Shown here: in pieces, positions 1 to 11,825 of the stretch
Position numbering within the stretch: the stretch's first letter is position 1
How the letters are laid out: every line of letters starts with the position of its first letter
NCBI RefSeq assembly: GCF_029784135.1
Contig: NC_073746.1
Span: forward strand, 56,642,097 to 56,706,096
From: Toxorhynchites rutilus septentrionalis
Taxonomy: Eukaryota > Arthropoda > Insecta > Diptera > Culicidae
Length of the DNA stretch: 64,000 nt
Direction of reading: 5' to 3'
Translations under genes and position numbers: made by a program
The notes under the pieces: model-generated
Told to the model about the DNA's origin: nothing
Database searches by the model: none
The model's input: only the letters and a program-made list of their open reading frames with translations

Positions 1-56
1 GTTCAAATCGATTTGTCGTGACTTCTATATTAAAGTGGTGAAACATAAGTGCGGCC

Positions 57-440
57 TTGATAAAACCTTTAAATTTCGTCAAGCAACAAAACCTTAATGA
101 TTTGATGCGCCAATTACCTCAATTCGTTGAAGTGGGTAATATACAAGGTTTGGATAACGAATTCAGGCTACTCAAATCGAATCTCATTGGGCAAAAATTG
201 AGTGATTCGTATATAACTTGGTCCAGCTGTTGGATGTCAAAAGGCGTAATGGAAATGTTTTGTATCCATTGCTAAGGTCGTTTGTAAGACATTTTTGACG
301 ACATTCATCGGCCTTTGTTGAGCGAATATTTTTGCTTCACAGTGCCAACAAAACAAAGTTCGGAAATCGATCAGCTCCCTCAATTATGGACTCTATTTTG
401 AAAGTGGAGAACTATGTATCGGCTCAAGGAGCTTGAAGGA
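57..440 (+). pseudogene. hAT-type transposase C-terminal (hATC) remnant
   Basis: The first open stretch (57-275) and continuations in other frames read as the end of a hAT-family transposase. About residues 60 onward, read across frame breaks near 205 and 290, give a pattern of Tyr-Pro-Leu-Leu-Arg-Ser-Phe-Val, then His-Ser-Ser-Ala-Phe-Val-Glu-Arg-Ile-Phe, then Asn-Lys-Thr-Lys. This is the hATC dimerisation signature (S-x-SxERxFS...NKxKLR). At least two frameshifts mean it is not functional. The 5' part lies outside the window. It could also be a domesticated hAT-like gene fragment, but the disruptions argue for a relic. Frame changes were read by eye. Confidence 0.6.
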
Positions 441-3400
441 TGAAGTTGAAAGAAATTTTTAAGGCAAAGTTCAACAGAACCATGTAAAAACATTATAAAA
501 TTCAGAGGCGAACAACTTTTCTATGATTCATTTTATTGTATTGACACGACTTTAACAACCCATAAATAAGGAAAATAAGTTCAAAGTGAAAATAAAGTTT
601 TATTTTAATTTTTTCCCCTTAACTTTTCGATACAGATTTTTTTGGCTTAAAATACAGATATACACATTTATTCAGAAAATTTTACAGAATTAAATGTGGC
701 AACCCTGGCCACCAGACTTGACACTGATCATTCGTCATCGTCTTTCGTCATTCGTCTAGCAATCGTTCGTACAGAACAAACAAACCATGACTAAACAAGC
801 GTCCAACAAAGCACGCACACAGAACCATACACTGGTGCAGTGACGAAAAAATTAGGACATCGCAAAAATTTACGTTTATGAGAAAGTGTTCCTCGCATTC
901 TCGGTCGGAACCATCAACAAAGTTGGGAGATTGTGGGATCGTGACGGGCCCGATGTGTAATTTGAGTAGATACAAGTGACAATTCAACAATGAAGAAAAC
1001 AACGAACATGGTACCCAAACGAACCCTTACACTGATAGCTTGAATCGATTAAATATATACTGCTTTTATTTGTGCATTGTACGCTTTAACGCAAAAAAGC
1101 ATCTTTTCTGCCAAAAACTATATCTTTTCTGTCAACGTTAGCTTGGGTGTTGTTACTCTCTTTGATTGATCTGAACCAGCGAAATCACCCAAAGAACGCA
1201 CGAAACCAAGCACCAAAACTCGAATGTATTTCAATACAAGACGACCATACCGAGCAAAGTCATATTCAACTGAGGATAGTCAGGGGACTATGAAGACATC
1301 GGTCATCGTATTCAATTGAAAATAAGGTTTTGCTTCTTCCAGCAGTTTCTCGTCTTTCTCATCCAGTTAGGTTTAACCTTCCTATACTCGCGTATACGGT
1401 CTGACAGACCGAGAATCAAATAAGTGGCTGAATTAAATGACTATTAAACCTGAATGAAGTTGAAGTAAAAATATTATCTGGAGTTTTTTCATTTAATTAA
1501 AAAACGCCTAAAATAACCAATAGCAATATTACAAAGACACCCACATTCTGTGAGTATACGAGTTTGATTTTGTGCGGTGTACAGGAGAGTTAATGTGTTA
1601 AGCATATAAAAAATATGATTCTTTGTGGATTTCACGAAGCTTCGCTTTGTAGTGCATTTTATACTGATTTTCACTTGCAAACTTTAAAGGAGAAAGTCGT
1701 TCCGTATAAAACCATCTGCATGTTTTAAAATAGTTAACTTGTTCGACTAAAAAATCGTTCATTATAGTTCATACTAGAGCTTCCGTGAAAAACAACTTCA
1801 CCAGAAAATTATTTGAATATGTGAATTACAAGAACATGCAGATCCTTTTTTTTCGAAATTTTAACTACAGTCAATCAATTCAAAGAAAACTCACATTCAC
1901 AACATATTCATGGATATTCCCGGCCCTCTATTCTACCGTAAGCATGCCTAGTGCATGCCTAGTGCCACAACGATACGCTCCATTATCTCACTTGCAACAT
2001 CTTATTAACCTCTTGCTCGATACATCTGTTCAATTCGACGCATTCTCCCAATTATTTCCTCCAAATACCCGGATTTTTTGTTCCTTAGACAATTTCAAAT
2101 GTGTTATAAATTAACGTTGACCTAGGAAAGGAAAAGGTTGGAGGAAAAAAAATCGGTCTCCACGAGGGCAGCGTTGAAGAGTGGTTACGGGTGGCGTCTT
2201 TCGTCCAGCTTTTCTCTTTTACTGTACTTCTACAGAAACTTGAACCTAATCATAATAACAGCTATCGGAAAAATCAGGCCAACATGTATAAAAATGGACC
2301 GCGTGAAACCAATTATCACTGCGTCATGTGCGTATATGTACGTTCGGTATACGAACCCAAAAAGGAGAAATTGAGGGTTCGGAATGACACCAGATTGGCA
2401 ACAGATTGCTCCGCTTCGCTGATTCAATTAAAATAAGTGATTCTCAAACACAATTCCGGCTGCCAAGAAGCATGATAGTTTTTTTTTCTCTATGCCATGC
2501 AGATTGTCTGTACAATTGGATAAGAACGAATTCCTTTAAAAAAAAACACACAGATAGTCCATCATCAAGTACCGTTGGACCGCATACGAGCGCTGTCTAT
2601 CGCGCGGATTGACGAACGTCGATTGTTCCGATCATCCACAAAACGTCAAATCGTCGTGGGTAACTCTTAGCTCATCAGGTGAATTATTGGCTTTTATCGA
2701 GTAATTGCTTGCCCTCAATGACCCTGAACAGTCGAAGATGGAGTATAGTCAACAGAACAAGACATGGATGGCCAATGCTTGATGCATACACACCCATACA
2801 GCTGTCACATCACTTTTTTTACATCTCAGATGAGTTTGTTCATCATGTAAGCTTCTTGGTTGCGTTTCTAATAATCCAATAAATTATTATTTTTTTAGAT
2901 TCGCCCTTGGAAGTCAGCTGCACTTTTATTATTCTGAAACGAGTTCTTTGTTCGTCATACTTTACAGAGTACGTGCACTGAGCGTAATTACCGAAAAAAC
3001 CGTCATTACTCAAAGTTTCCATCCTCGTTATAGACGTTTTTTTCGTTTCCGCGCGGCACGCTATATCTTCACCGTCTAAGTGCCCCGATATGGCCGTTTT
3101 ATCGTCCCATTGACTCTACTACATGTGGGTTAACCCTTCCCAGGTGACCTAGCACCGCCCGGTCGTCACCGTAATAATTACGAGTTTCTCTTTAATTCTC
3201 ATTAACTGTTTATTTTAGTTGGATTTGTTTTTTGTGGTTACACTTCTAAGATGGTAAAATATGTGTGATCATTTCTGGGGATAGGATGACGAAGATGTGC
3301 TTTTTTTTATTCGCTAGCGTCCTGCAGCTGTAGACCAGTAACGAGCCAAGAGCTCGGAGTGAGTACGGACAAATTCTGTTGTCTTTTCGTTGCTTTCGAT

Positions 3401-4353
3401 TGGGCTCTTCTTCTGGGATTGTTCTGTGTAAATTCCGCTGCTTCCCGGATTCCTCCCTGGAGCGATGATTAGTTTGCTGTAGGAGTAATTATTTAGAAGA
3501 GATGTTATATATTGTTTTTTTCATTTTTACTTTTTATGATTATGATAAACTGCCCGCTTCGTAAAAAAAAGAATAAACAAAAAAAAAAATAATGGTAACG
3601 GGAATATACATTATTTTCTCATTCTGTGTTGGTAATTTTTCGAAAATGTCACCTTAAAAAAACTGAAATAATTAGTCTCTCTTCATTGTTATTAGCGTTG
3701 ATGAAATGAAGCTGACGTTGGAAATTAAAGCGACCAGGCTTCAATTTCATCTATGTTAGCTAGATAAGATGAATCGAGAGAGAAACTCATAGGAGGTCAA
3801 CGAATGGTAAGAACATGGTTTTTTTGCCCAAATATGAAAGACGGCAAGCTGGAATGTGAAAATTATTCTTATACTAGAATGTTGAACGGTGCCTCCAAAA
3901 TTCTATCATCACGTATCACGAATAAAAATATAACCGTGAGAATTGATCAGTCCGATCACATATCTGTTCGCTCGACGATCGATCTTGACAGAACCAAACA
4001 TTTCCAACTCAAGCAACAGATGAAATCATTTTTTCGAAAAAGTCCGGTTAATTTTTAATTAATCAAGAAATAAGGATTTCAGTCAATTGAGATTCAATAT
4101 TTACAGAGGTATAAGAGGTATTATTCATGTTCAACAGTTTATAAATGTGGTACAGGGTCTTTCAGATTAAACGCTCACGCAACAAATTTTAATAACTAAA
4201 TTTATTTAAAAAAAACCCGGATTTTTGTTGGAAAATTTCCTTTTTTCACTTTCAAAATTAAATGCACTGGCTTACTTAAAATATTCTCAATTATAAATTT
4301 TAACCTCGTAGTAAACATTGTATTAATGGTGTTTTTTTCTCTTCTCTTTGCAG
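441..4353. other. Long stretch with no recognised gene; upstream or intronic to the epimerase
   Basis: Only short open frames without recognisable domains are seen, apart from the repeat at 1374-1500. A strong polypyrimidine tract and acceptor at 4340-4353 ends this stretch, so at least its 3' part is an intron of the epimerase gene. The exon that should encode the epimerase N-terminus was not found here. It is probably before the window or too short for me to recognise. Confidence 0.5.
1374..1500 (+). repeat. Dispersed repeat end (CTTCCTATACTCGCG motif)
   Basis: The motif AACCTTCCTATACTCGCG at 1374 recurs at 48825 (CTTCCTGTACTCGCG) and, inverted, at 40611-40630. The segment 1436-1495 matches the inverse of 48960-49020. 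This is one diverged end of a MITE-like family with three copies in the window. Confidence 0.55.
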
Positions 4354-4819
4354 CAAATTAGCAGTATTTGATGGGAAGAAGGCAATTCGAGGAGGCATTC
4401 CATTCGTATTCCGTAAGTAATTTCTACTATTTTAACGAATCAAACCAATTTCAAGAAGCGTCGAGAGTACAAAAAATTCATTTGAATCGAGAGAATATCA
4501 AAATGTGTTTGAATCAAACATAACATAGCTTGAACATTAAATATCCGAAAATCAGAGATGTGTTCTTTTTCTGTTTCAAAGTTTGAAAAATATTTTCCCC
4601 CGTTTTTTTTCCGAAAATGCCGTTTTTCATAAATCTTAACTTCTGAACTACTGGACCGATTCTGATGATCGATATATCAAACTGAAGCCAATGAGCCAAC
4701 CTTCTTAAAATATTACACGTGCTAGAAAAATGGATTTCTTTCTCGCGATTATTTTTTGAATTTGTTTTTTATAGTTTTCATGGACTCGAGACCAAGGAGG
4801 CTATATCTTTTTATATATA

Positions 4820-4885
<66 letters not shown>

Positions 4886-7800
4886 TTTCGCTCAATCGGA
4901 CATGATTTAGGGGTGCCTTAAAGCGGTCGAAGTTTTGATTTTTTTCATCCTCGAAAATCTTCCAAGAGGGAAAATCCAAGGAAATTTGGAAAATCGAAAT
5001 TTTTTTTCCATGCCAAATGACTTGAAAATGCATGAAACGTCGAGATCTGGTGTCATCTCGAAAAAAAAATTTTGGCCGAAAATCAACCATTTGGGACTTA
5101 AAAAAAAATCATCGAATTTCAAAAACCGACCATGTACATTTTGTTTATTGGTCCAAAAAAATTACTTGTACCAAATTTCAGCTCAATCGAACATTATTTA
5201 GGGGTGTCTCAAAGCACTCAAACTTTTGATTTTTTCATTCTCGAAAATCTTCCAAGGGGGAAGTGAAGGAAATTTATAAAATCGAATTTTTTTTTCGATG
5301 TCAAATGACTTAAAAATGCATAAAACGTCGAGATCTGGTGTTATATTGAAAAAAAAATTTGGCGGAAAATCGACCTTTTAGGACTTAACCTGAGTATTTT
5401 TCATTTTCAAATAAGAAATCTGCAATTTTTATCTGCTGTTGATTTTTATTTTATTGTAATGACAGTCTTTAATACAATTGTGTATAGAAGACATCGCTAT
5501 GGTGAAATTATCATTTTTAATATGAACAAATCGTGATAATAATTCAGCAGCCTTAAACGTCTCTTCCAATAAAAGGACGTCATCTTCTTCATCAGATTCA
5601 TGTTCCGCTGTTTGAACAGGTAAGCCGTCATGGATATTTGAGACAGTTGTGAATGTAAATTTGTGACATTTTTAGCCAGACATCAATAATCATCACAATT
5701 GCATTAATCGTTTTGAGCATACGGTTTTTTCTAAAATTATTTCTAAGTGATCGTATTATTCCCTGATCTATTGGCTGTAGTGCTGATGTTGTATTCAGCG
5801 GAAGGAAAACAAGTGTTTAAATCAGTATCATTTGGATGCACCGGGCAATTATCAACCAGCAATAAAATCTTTTTCGTCTTCTACTGCAAATCACGATCCC
5901 ACTCAAAATAAAACGACCCGAACGTCGTCGGAAATCAACGAATATTATCGAAGGTGTAAAGAATCACGTCGGTCATTGTAACCGGACATAATTTCTGAAA
6001 AATGGGTCATAATAAGCGAAATGTCACTGTGAAAGAAGTCATTATATCCGACTTTTTTTACAATGAATTTACAATGAATATATGAAAACCAACCTTCGTT
6101 GTGTAATTAAGTCATAATAGGCGGTTGATCAATATAGACGTCATAATAAACGGATTCTACTGTATATATAGAAGGTGTATTTGCATACGAAGTGAAATTC
6201 TGATTATACGCGAGCGTAACATGAACAAATTTAGAACACATGCGAATTGGGGCTCTTTTGGTAATTACAAGTTCTTCCGCACAGTAACTCGATGTTGATA
6301 GTTCCTTAATATTTTCCATAGTTGATCGTATTTTTCACGTATTCACGTTGGAGAGCATTAACCCTTCTCTTCGTTGGCCGAGGCATTTTGATTGAATGTA
6401 ATACTTTTCCGTTTACTATTTTTGACACCAGAGACAGCCCTGGCAGTGTTCCGAGCTCTGCATAACAACTTTTTTAACCAATGTTAAAGTTGCTAAAACT
6501 TACATTATATGACATGAAACGCTATGACTCAGGAATAACATTTTATTGAGTGGTTTTTACAGCTGTTTCGATGATGTTGTCTGGCACCAGTGTCGAAAAA
6601 ATAACGATGCTTTCACCAATACAAACAAAATCATTGCGGAAAAATGAAAATTTAACTTTCAGAGCACTAGCTCGAGTTTTCCGACGTTTTCCGCTAAACA
6701 TTTCGACGGCAGATGAAAATTTAATATCCTGTGAGTAATCGATTAGAGTTTGGTTGATATTACTTGATTACTTCACACTGTTTCGCAAAATTATTGATTT
6801 TCGGACGAGGGGTGAGGGAGGGAGATGCAAAAAATGAGCGCCATTGTGGCAGCCTTCCACCTTCACCTTAAGGGTGCAAGGGTTTGAGCGTTCATTCCTC
6901 TTTGCCAGCTGAACGAAGTGGTATGACAATCACTTTCGGAAGCTAAAAGGTGTACGAGTGATGTTTGTTACTCATTGTTACTCTGAAATAGCTTTGAATA
7001 CAAACTATTGAAATCACAAAAATATAAAAATCTATGGTTGGAAGCCCATCGAAGCCAAGATTAGTAAGTGATTGAGAATAAGCTTAGTGCAGAACTAGCA
7101 TTGACGGGCAGAATGAAGAAGAAGAGAATGTATGAGGGGCTTAGAATGAAAGGGGTGTAAGTGATTTGATTGATTTCTCTACATCGACTCTCTCTTTTGG
7201 TCATAACTTCGCAGCAAATACATTCCCAACTGTTTTTTACAATGTGAAAGGTAGGTCAGAACCTCATCTATCGGATTCTATAGCAAACTTAAATTGGAAC
7301 GTTTTTGCAGTTGAGTTATTAACTGAATAAAAAGTTGATGAAGAGAAATCGATCAAGTCACTTACACCCCTTGCATTCTAAGCCCCTCATATACAACCAT
7401 ACCGTTATCTGAAGATTAGTTGTGTATGATTGAATCTTCGGTGGAAAACTGGAGGTGACAAATTGTTCCGCAGCGATGGCTTTTGTTTTGCTAATAGATA
7501 CTGGAAAACTACTAGGATATTCATTGAGTTCAGTGTTTCGGTAACGTTCTAGACAGCAAGCAATCAACTGTACATATTTTTTTAAGATCTATTCAAATTT
7601 GCGTTTTCTTTCCTTCGCGGTGTCTTGGATACCACCCTCCTTTATGTTTTTACGGCGCCACGGCTAACACGTGTTTGTGGTCCTTCTGAAAAAAAGGTTG
7701 AGTACCACTGGTCAACATGAATGTTTCTCCAGTATGTCTCTGCTAGAGTGGTTGTTTTACTCAAATGCCTTATTTCTTTTCGTTCAGGATTCTCGCTGAT

Positions 7801-8782
7801 TTTTTCGTTGTCGCCTCGTTAATATTATCTAATTTTAGAACAACAAGTAATAGCAATGTACAATTACTACTCATCTACAGCACAATTCGGTCCCTGGAAC
7901 TTTGGCCCCCAGCACGGCTTTGCGCGGGTTGTAAGATGGACACTCGAGCGCGCTCCAGAACGTTTGCCAAGTGGCGATGTGGAAGCCGTGTTCAGCCTTA
8001 TGGACAACGAGATCACACGATCAATGTGGAACTATTCGTGAGTAATTGTCAATCTGATGATAGTGCTGAACGGAATACATATACGGGTCGCGTTCTGATT
8101 GCTTCTAGGTTTCGTATCACATACCGTTTGATTCTACGGGAAAAGGAGCTGCATTTCCACATCGGCGTGTACAATCCCAGCAAGGATCTTACATTCTCCT
8201 TCAATCTACTGCTGCACACATACCTAAAGGTTCCTGACGTCCGACGGTGTCAGATCACCGGACTACACGGGTGTACATTTATCGATAAAGTGGGTAGTTA
8301 CTTCTGATTCAAGTACCGCAATGCTTATGGGGGATTTCAATTGCAGACTAGAGATGGTGCTATTTACCAGGAAGGCCGTGATGTAGTGACAATCAACGAA
8401 TGGACGGACCGAATCTACCAACACACACCCCAGGAGCACATTATCACAAACGTGGTGTCCGGACGAAAGATGCGGCTGCAAAAGTATAATTTTCCTGATA
8501 CTGGTAAGTGCCCCCGGACGACTTCATAAGATCCCATAGTACTGAATTGCTCTATATTTTGGCAGTTGTGTGGAACCCGTGGATGGACAAAGCCCGGGAG
8601 TGTCAAGACTTTGGTGATGATGAATACCCAAACATGGTTTGTGTTGAGGCTGGTCACGTATCGACTCCCGTCATCCTTCTGCCCGGAACCGCATTTGAGG
8701 CGAGCCAAATACTTCAGGTAAATTAGTGACATTTCCATCGGTTCATCTTGTTTACGATTACGGTTTCCCATAGGTCATGTGA
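4354..8782 (+). CDS. Glucose-6-phosphate 1-epimerase (aldose-1-epimerase fold), 5'-partial
   Basis: It interconverts alpha and beta anomers of glucose-6-phosphate in the cytosol. Exons read directly with GT-AG borders: 4354-4412, 7881-8037, 8109-8289, 8347-8503, 8566-8717 and 8774-8782 (stop TGA). All phases agree (59, 157, 181, 157, 152 and 9 nt). The joined protein shows family hallmarks: GG-IP-FVFPQFG, FGPQHGFAR with the catalytic-type His, a SMWNYSFR segment, LHTYLKV, an ITGL-GCTFIDK strand, VVWNPW and the C-terminal CVEAG...LLPG-AFEASQ motif with the catalytic Glu. The first 40 or so residues (the LDRGN...HGAT region) are missing, so exon 1 lies upstream. The first intron here (4413-7880) has collected repeats. 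The others are 57-71 bp. The family assignment rests on recognised motifs. The organism-specific start is unknown. Confidence 0.93.
4560..4715 (+). repeat. Dispersed repeat, copy 1 (matches 61803-61945)
   Basis: The run around CATAAATCTTAACTTCTGAA, an ACCGATT motif, GATCGATATATCAAA and GAAGCCAATGAGC is repeated with about three-quarters identity at 61845-61920. The family is not identified. It lies in the first visible intron of the epimerase gene. Confidence 0.6.
4812..4883. repeat. (TA)n microsatellite
   Basis: An almost pure TA dinucleotide run with one TTTA interruption near 4830. It lies in the epimerase intron, just before the tandem duplication at 4884. Open frames through it encode only Tyr-Ile repeats and are not genes. 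Confidence 0.97.
4884..5400 (+). repeat. Two-unit tandem duplication of about 290 bp
   Basis: The unit that begins with GCTCAATCGGACATGATTTA (4890) restarts with GCTCAATCGAACATTATTTA (5181). Both copies continue through a shared GGGGTG, TTTTGATTTTTT, CTCGAAAATCTTCCAAG and CGTCGAGATCTGGTGT order. The copies have diverged by roughly 10-15 percent by eye. It may be part of a larger transposon; no coding signal is seen. Confidence 0.85.
5440..6400 (-). pseudogene. pogo/Tigger-like (CENP-B-type) transposase relic
   Basis: On the minus strand, 5930-5780 reads, with breaks, as a DDE-1 catalytic segment: Lys-Ile-Leu-Leu-Leu-Val-Asp-Asn-Cys-Pro-Val-His-Pro, then a decayed SALQPIDQG-type motif. An acidic tail follows near 5620-5560 (Glu-Ser-Asp-Glu-Glu-Asp-Asp). 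A basic start, Met-Pro-Arg-Pro-Thr-Lys-Arg-Arg, is seen at 6386-6360. Stops and frameshifts are frequent. The block at 6095-6175 contains a TACAGTAGAATCCGTTTATT-like motif (inverted) that resembles pogo-group termini. It lies in the epimerase intron, antisense to the host gene. Boundaries are approximate. Confidence 0.6.
7133..7389. mobile_element. MITE with TGAGGGGCTTAGAATG termini, TA target duplication
   Basis: The left end TGAGGGGCTTAGAATGAAAG and the right end CTTGCATTCTAAGCCCCTCA are inverted, followed by a shared ...GTGTAAGTGA.T segment. TA flanks both sides (7131-7132 and 7390-7391), as in Tc1/mariner-derived MITEs. It is 257 bp with no coding capacity. A second, one-ended copy is at 10826-10965. 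Confidence 0.85.
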
Positions 8783-8794
8783 GTAGAAACCCAG

Positions 8795-9235
8795 GGAGGT
8801 GCTGTGACCCGCAGTAAAGGTTCCTCCCGAGCAAAATCCAAGAAAAACCAGCAGCAACAACAGCAACAACAGCAGCAAGCACAACAGCAGCAGCCACCAA
8901 CTCAGCAACCGAATCAAACCCAGGCTAATCAGAATAATTCACAGAATCAAAGCAATCACCAACAGAGTCAACAACAGGCACAACAACAGCAGCAACAGCA
9001 ACAACAGCAACAGCAGCAGCAACAACAAGCTGCTCTACAGCAACAACAGCAGCTGGCCTCGAATGCTGCCGCTCTGTGGCAAGTTCCGGCCGCAGCCGCC
9101 GCTGCCGCTGCCTGTTGGAACAATTACGCCAATTTCCAAACTGCTGGTGTTCTGGCATTCAAAATGCCACCGTCCTGTGGGGGACTCTGTGGCCCCCAGA
9201 ACAACTGTGAGCTGTGTTCGCTGAACTCCAACTGA
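8795..9235 (+). CDS. Possible alternative C-terminal extension of the epimerase (poly-Gln/poly-Ala/Cys-rich tail)
   Basis: An open frame of 146 codons follows the epimerase stop in the same reading frame. It begins after a potential acceptor CCCAG at 8790-8794, 21 bp beyond the constitutive acceptor at 8771-8773. Choosing it would join exon 8566-8717 to this frame and skip the TGA at 8780. The product would have a basic Ser/Lys start, two Gln-rich blocks coded by mixed CAG and CAA, an eight-Ala stretch, then a compact end with four Cys. Stop-codon readthrough (TGA followed by G) would also reach it. No good ATG occurs near its start. The mixed Gln codons and sustained frame suggest coding, but the segment could also be a CAG-rich 3' UTR. 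Confidence 0.45.
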   Translation, partial: GGAVTRSKGSSRAKSKKNQQQQQQQQQQAQQQQPPTQQPNQTQANQNNSQNQSNHQQSQQQAQQQQQQQQQQQQQQQQAALQQQQQLASNAAALWQVPAAAAAAAACWNNYANFQTAGVLAFKMPPSCGGLCGPQNNCELCSLNSN

Positions 9236-9925
9236 GTAAAGCTGGAAAATGAAATTCTACTAGATGAATTGCCTGATGGGATGAATGTGAGTTAGAAGAT
9301 GGTACTAGGCCCTGGAACATCCGCCTAATTTAGTACTACGGATTCATCACATGCATTTCAGAAAAGGATTTTGCTCAAGAAAATGCAAAATAAGGGTATT
9401 TTAATTGACTTAATGAAATCAAATCAAAACTGTGGCGTCTACGTGAGAGTGAGAATGTCCGAAACATAGCAAATAAATCAATTACCTTAAACTAAGCTAA
9501 AAATTATTATTATCTCTCTAATAATAGGAGATGGGGATAATTCTACTGCAAACTTCTACGATAGGTTTTTAATATTGACAGCAGTGGAATGTGTAAGAAA
9601 AAGGGTTTAGTGAAGCTACCAAGTAGATAGTTTTTTTTTCTATTTTTACAATGTATTTAAGCAAATTGCCGTAATGTTTCGTGTAAATAACGTAAACTAG
9701 CAAAAAAAAACAAAATCACAGATGGAGGCATGACAGGGAGTGTGACATCAAGTAGGAATTTTAATATTAACGTTTCATTACTCATTAACAAGGCTGTTCA
9801 TCCATAGAGCGTTGTTTGTTTTTTAATTTTATCCCTAGTTTGTGGTTTATATACATTCGATCGCGAAGCGATCTTACCTTCGTGATTCTATCAAAAGTTT
9901 TAGATTTTAGGTGAAATAAATTCGG
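9236..9925 (+). other. 3' UTR of the epimerase gene with poly(A) signals
   Basis: No open frame of interest. AATAAA hexamers occur at 9472-9477 and 9915-9920. Either could direct 3' end formation for the epimerase transcript. The sequence is AT-rich and has no recognised repeats. Confidence 0.5.
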
Positions 9926-10825
9926 AAACGGAATGACATTTACGGATTATACAAAAACCGGAACGAGGATTAAACATAGCGTTGTAAACATAGGGAAAAC
10001 TTTCAAAACCACTTGATGGCACACAACTGACTTTTTTAACGGAACCGATCCTAGAAAAATAAACAATTAAAATTCAGTTTGTTTCGAAATGCGGCCATTC
10101 GTAGACTTAAGGCATAGCAAAAATTCAAAATTATTCTACCGCGGCCTATGGAATTCTCTTAATCTGAAGTTGAAAATATATTGAAATCATAAAATGATTC
10201 ATTAAACACTATGGGAGTTCAAAGAAAAAGAACAACGATTTTTTTGAGAAAGAGTCCTGTGGTAATGAACACAGATTTCATGACTGCCATACTGTTTTGT
10301 TTGCCCCAGCCTTTCCAGGGTGGATAAGATACAATTTACAATACGATCGTTATTTAGTTGATGCTATTTTCTGACAGTTTTCTAAAAAATGAGAATATAA
10401 TTTGCCTCTCATCTGTAGTAGATCTGGGAAAAAATAAAGTATACGAAAAACCATTCTTACAGTGTAAATATCGATGCAAATCTATGGAAAAAGATAGAAT
10501 ATGAGAAACATTGACAAGCACGTGTAATATTATTTTTGGCGTCTTTTTTACAATAAATACAGAAACGTATGTTATCACATCATTTTAGAGAAATTTCATC
10601 TAACTGCTACGTTTTAGAAGCTTAAATTGCCTAGTGATAGTTTAGATAATGGTTGCCACAATGGCTCTCACTTCTTTCATCTCCCTCCCTCACCCCTCCC
10701 CGATATGCAAAAACAAAGTCAATAATCAATAATGTCCACGCTTGTCCACGGTGAGGGGAGAGGGGGTACAGATTACATCCACGTAAACATTTTGAAAAAA
10801 ATATATATCTGTATTCAATAATATA

Positions 10826-10965
10826 TGAGGGGCTTAGAATGAAAGGGGTGTAAGTGATTTGATCGATTTCTCTACATCGACTCTAGGTCTCTAGGTCAGA
10901 ACCTCATCTATCGGATTCTATAGCGAACTTAAATTGGAACTTTTTTGCAGTTGAGTTATTAACTT
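10826..10965 (+). repeat. One-ended copy of the TGAGGGGC MITE
   Basis: It shares the left terminus and about 140 bp, including CTCATCTATCGGATTCTATAG, with the element at 7133-7389. It has an internal deletion and no right terminus. Confidence 0.8.
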
Positions 10966-11664
10966 TTTTATTTCCCAAGATTTATGAAGTTTGAACGAGA
11001 AAAAAACCATTGGTAGATGAAGCGAGGGGACTCATTATTGAGACTCAGACAAGGAAGGATTTTGCAATAATAAACTGGCCTTATGGGATGATGAATTTTG
11101 CGGATCAGCTATGTTAACAGCATCAGATATTAGGCACTGACTTACATTTATTAGATTGAGCGGCAATTATGGAGTTGAACTCGCGAAAACTACATAGCAC
11201 AACACAACATGTTTATATCCTCAAAGGCATGATAATATCCATTTCGAGTTTTATACACTCGCTGTCTTGTTTCGAGAATCAGTTTTTCTTCAATGATTTC
11301 CAATAATTGAATTCTAATAACGAAGCGCTTGAATTCATTGTCCGATTTTCTTGAAAACTCAAACAGCTCAACCAGCTTGCGTCGGTACATGATAGAAAAT
11401 GTCCGAGACTAGATTCATGTTTTGATGTTTTGCTATAACTTAAATGTAATGTTTTATAATTTGATCACAACGTAAAAGGAATTTGGAAGAAAACAAACGG
11501 GTTGTTGTTCCCCAAAGTTGTTTTAATAATTGAGAAGGAACCGCTATTATTAGATACGTTTGAATTTTTTACATTTTAATGTAAAAGCGTAGAATAAAGA
11601 ATGCAAACAAACATAAACTTGAATTTAGGCGCAACTATTTTTTCAATCTTTTTTTTCAAAGAAA

Positions 11665-11795
11665 TGGCAAAAATGTCCACGTGGACAGCAGGGGTGAGGT
11701 ATACAAAATGTCTATGATTGTCCACGGAGGGGGAGGAGGGTGCCTGAAATCGTACTTTTTCTATCCATGTGGTATGTGGACAGACCCTTACCTCA
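11665..11795. repeat. GTCCACGTGGAC-family repeat fragment
   Basis: It begins with ATGTCCACGTGGACAG and ends with GGTATGTGGACAGACCC. This is the same family as 25970-26138, 53160-53286 and 63541-63655, whose intact terminus is AGGGGCTGTCCACATACCAC or a close variant. Confidence 0.6.
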
Positions 11796-11825
11796 TGAAA
11801 AAACGTGTTTGTACCTATACTACTA

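Larger units (their letters stand above)
9926..11820. other. Intergenic AT-rich DNA with repeat fragments
   Basis: No gene is seen. It contains a partial copy of the TGAGGGGC MITE (10826-10965). Around 10740-10770 and 11665-11800 it has fragments of the GTCCACGTGGAC repeat family (an end with GGTATGTGGACAGACCC near 11770). Short open frames show no domains. Confidence 0.6.

Noticed and set aside
748..1002. 84-codon minus-strand frame
   Set aside because: No domain, no splice context and no similarity I recognise.
4719..5090. Open frames on both strands through the TA run
   Set aside because: They encode only Tyr-Ile repeats and the tandem duplicate; they exist because TA repeats contain no stop in these frames.
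7660..7720. hAT terminus AGTACCACTG at 7710
   Set aside because: A single GGTTGAGTACCACTG end was seen but no partner end or target duplication, so no element is called.
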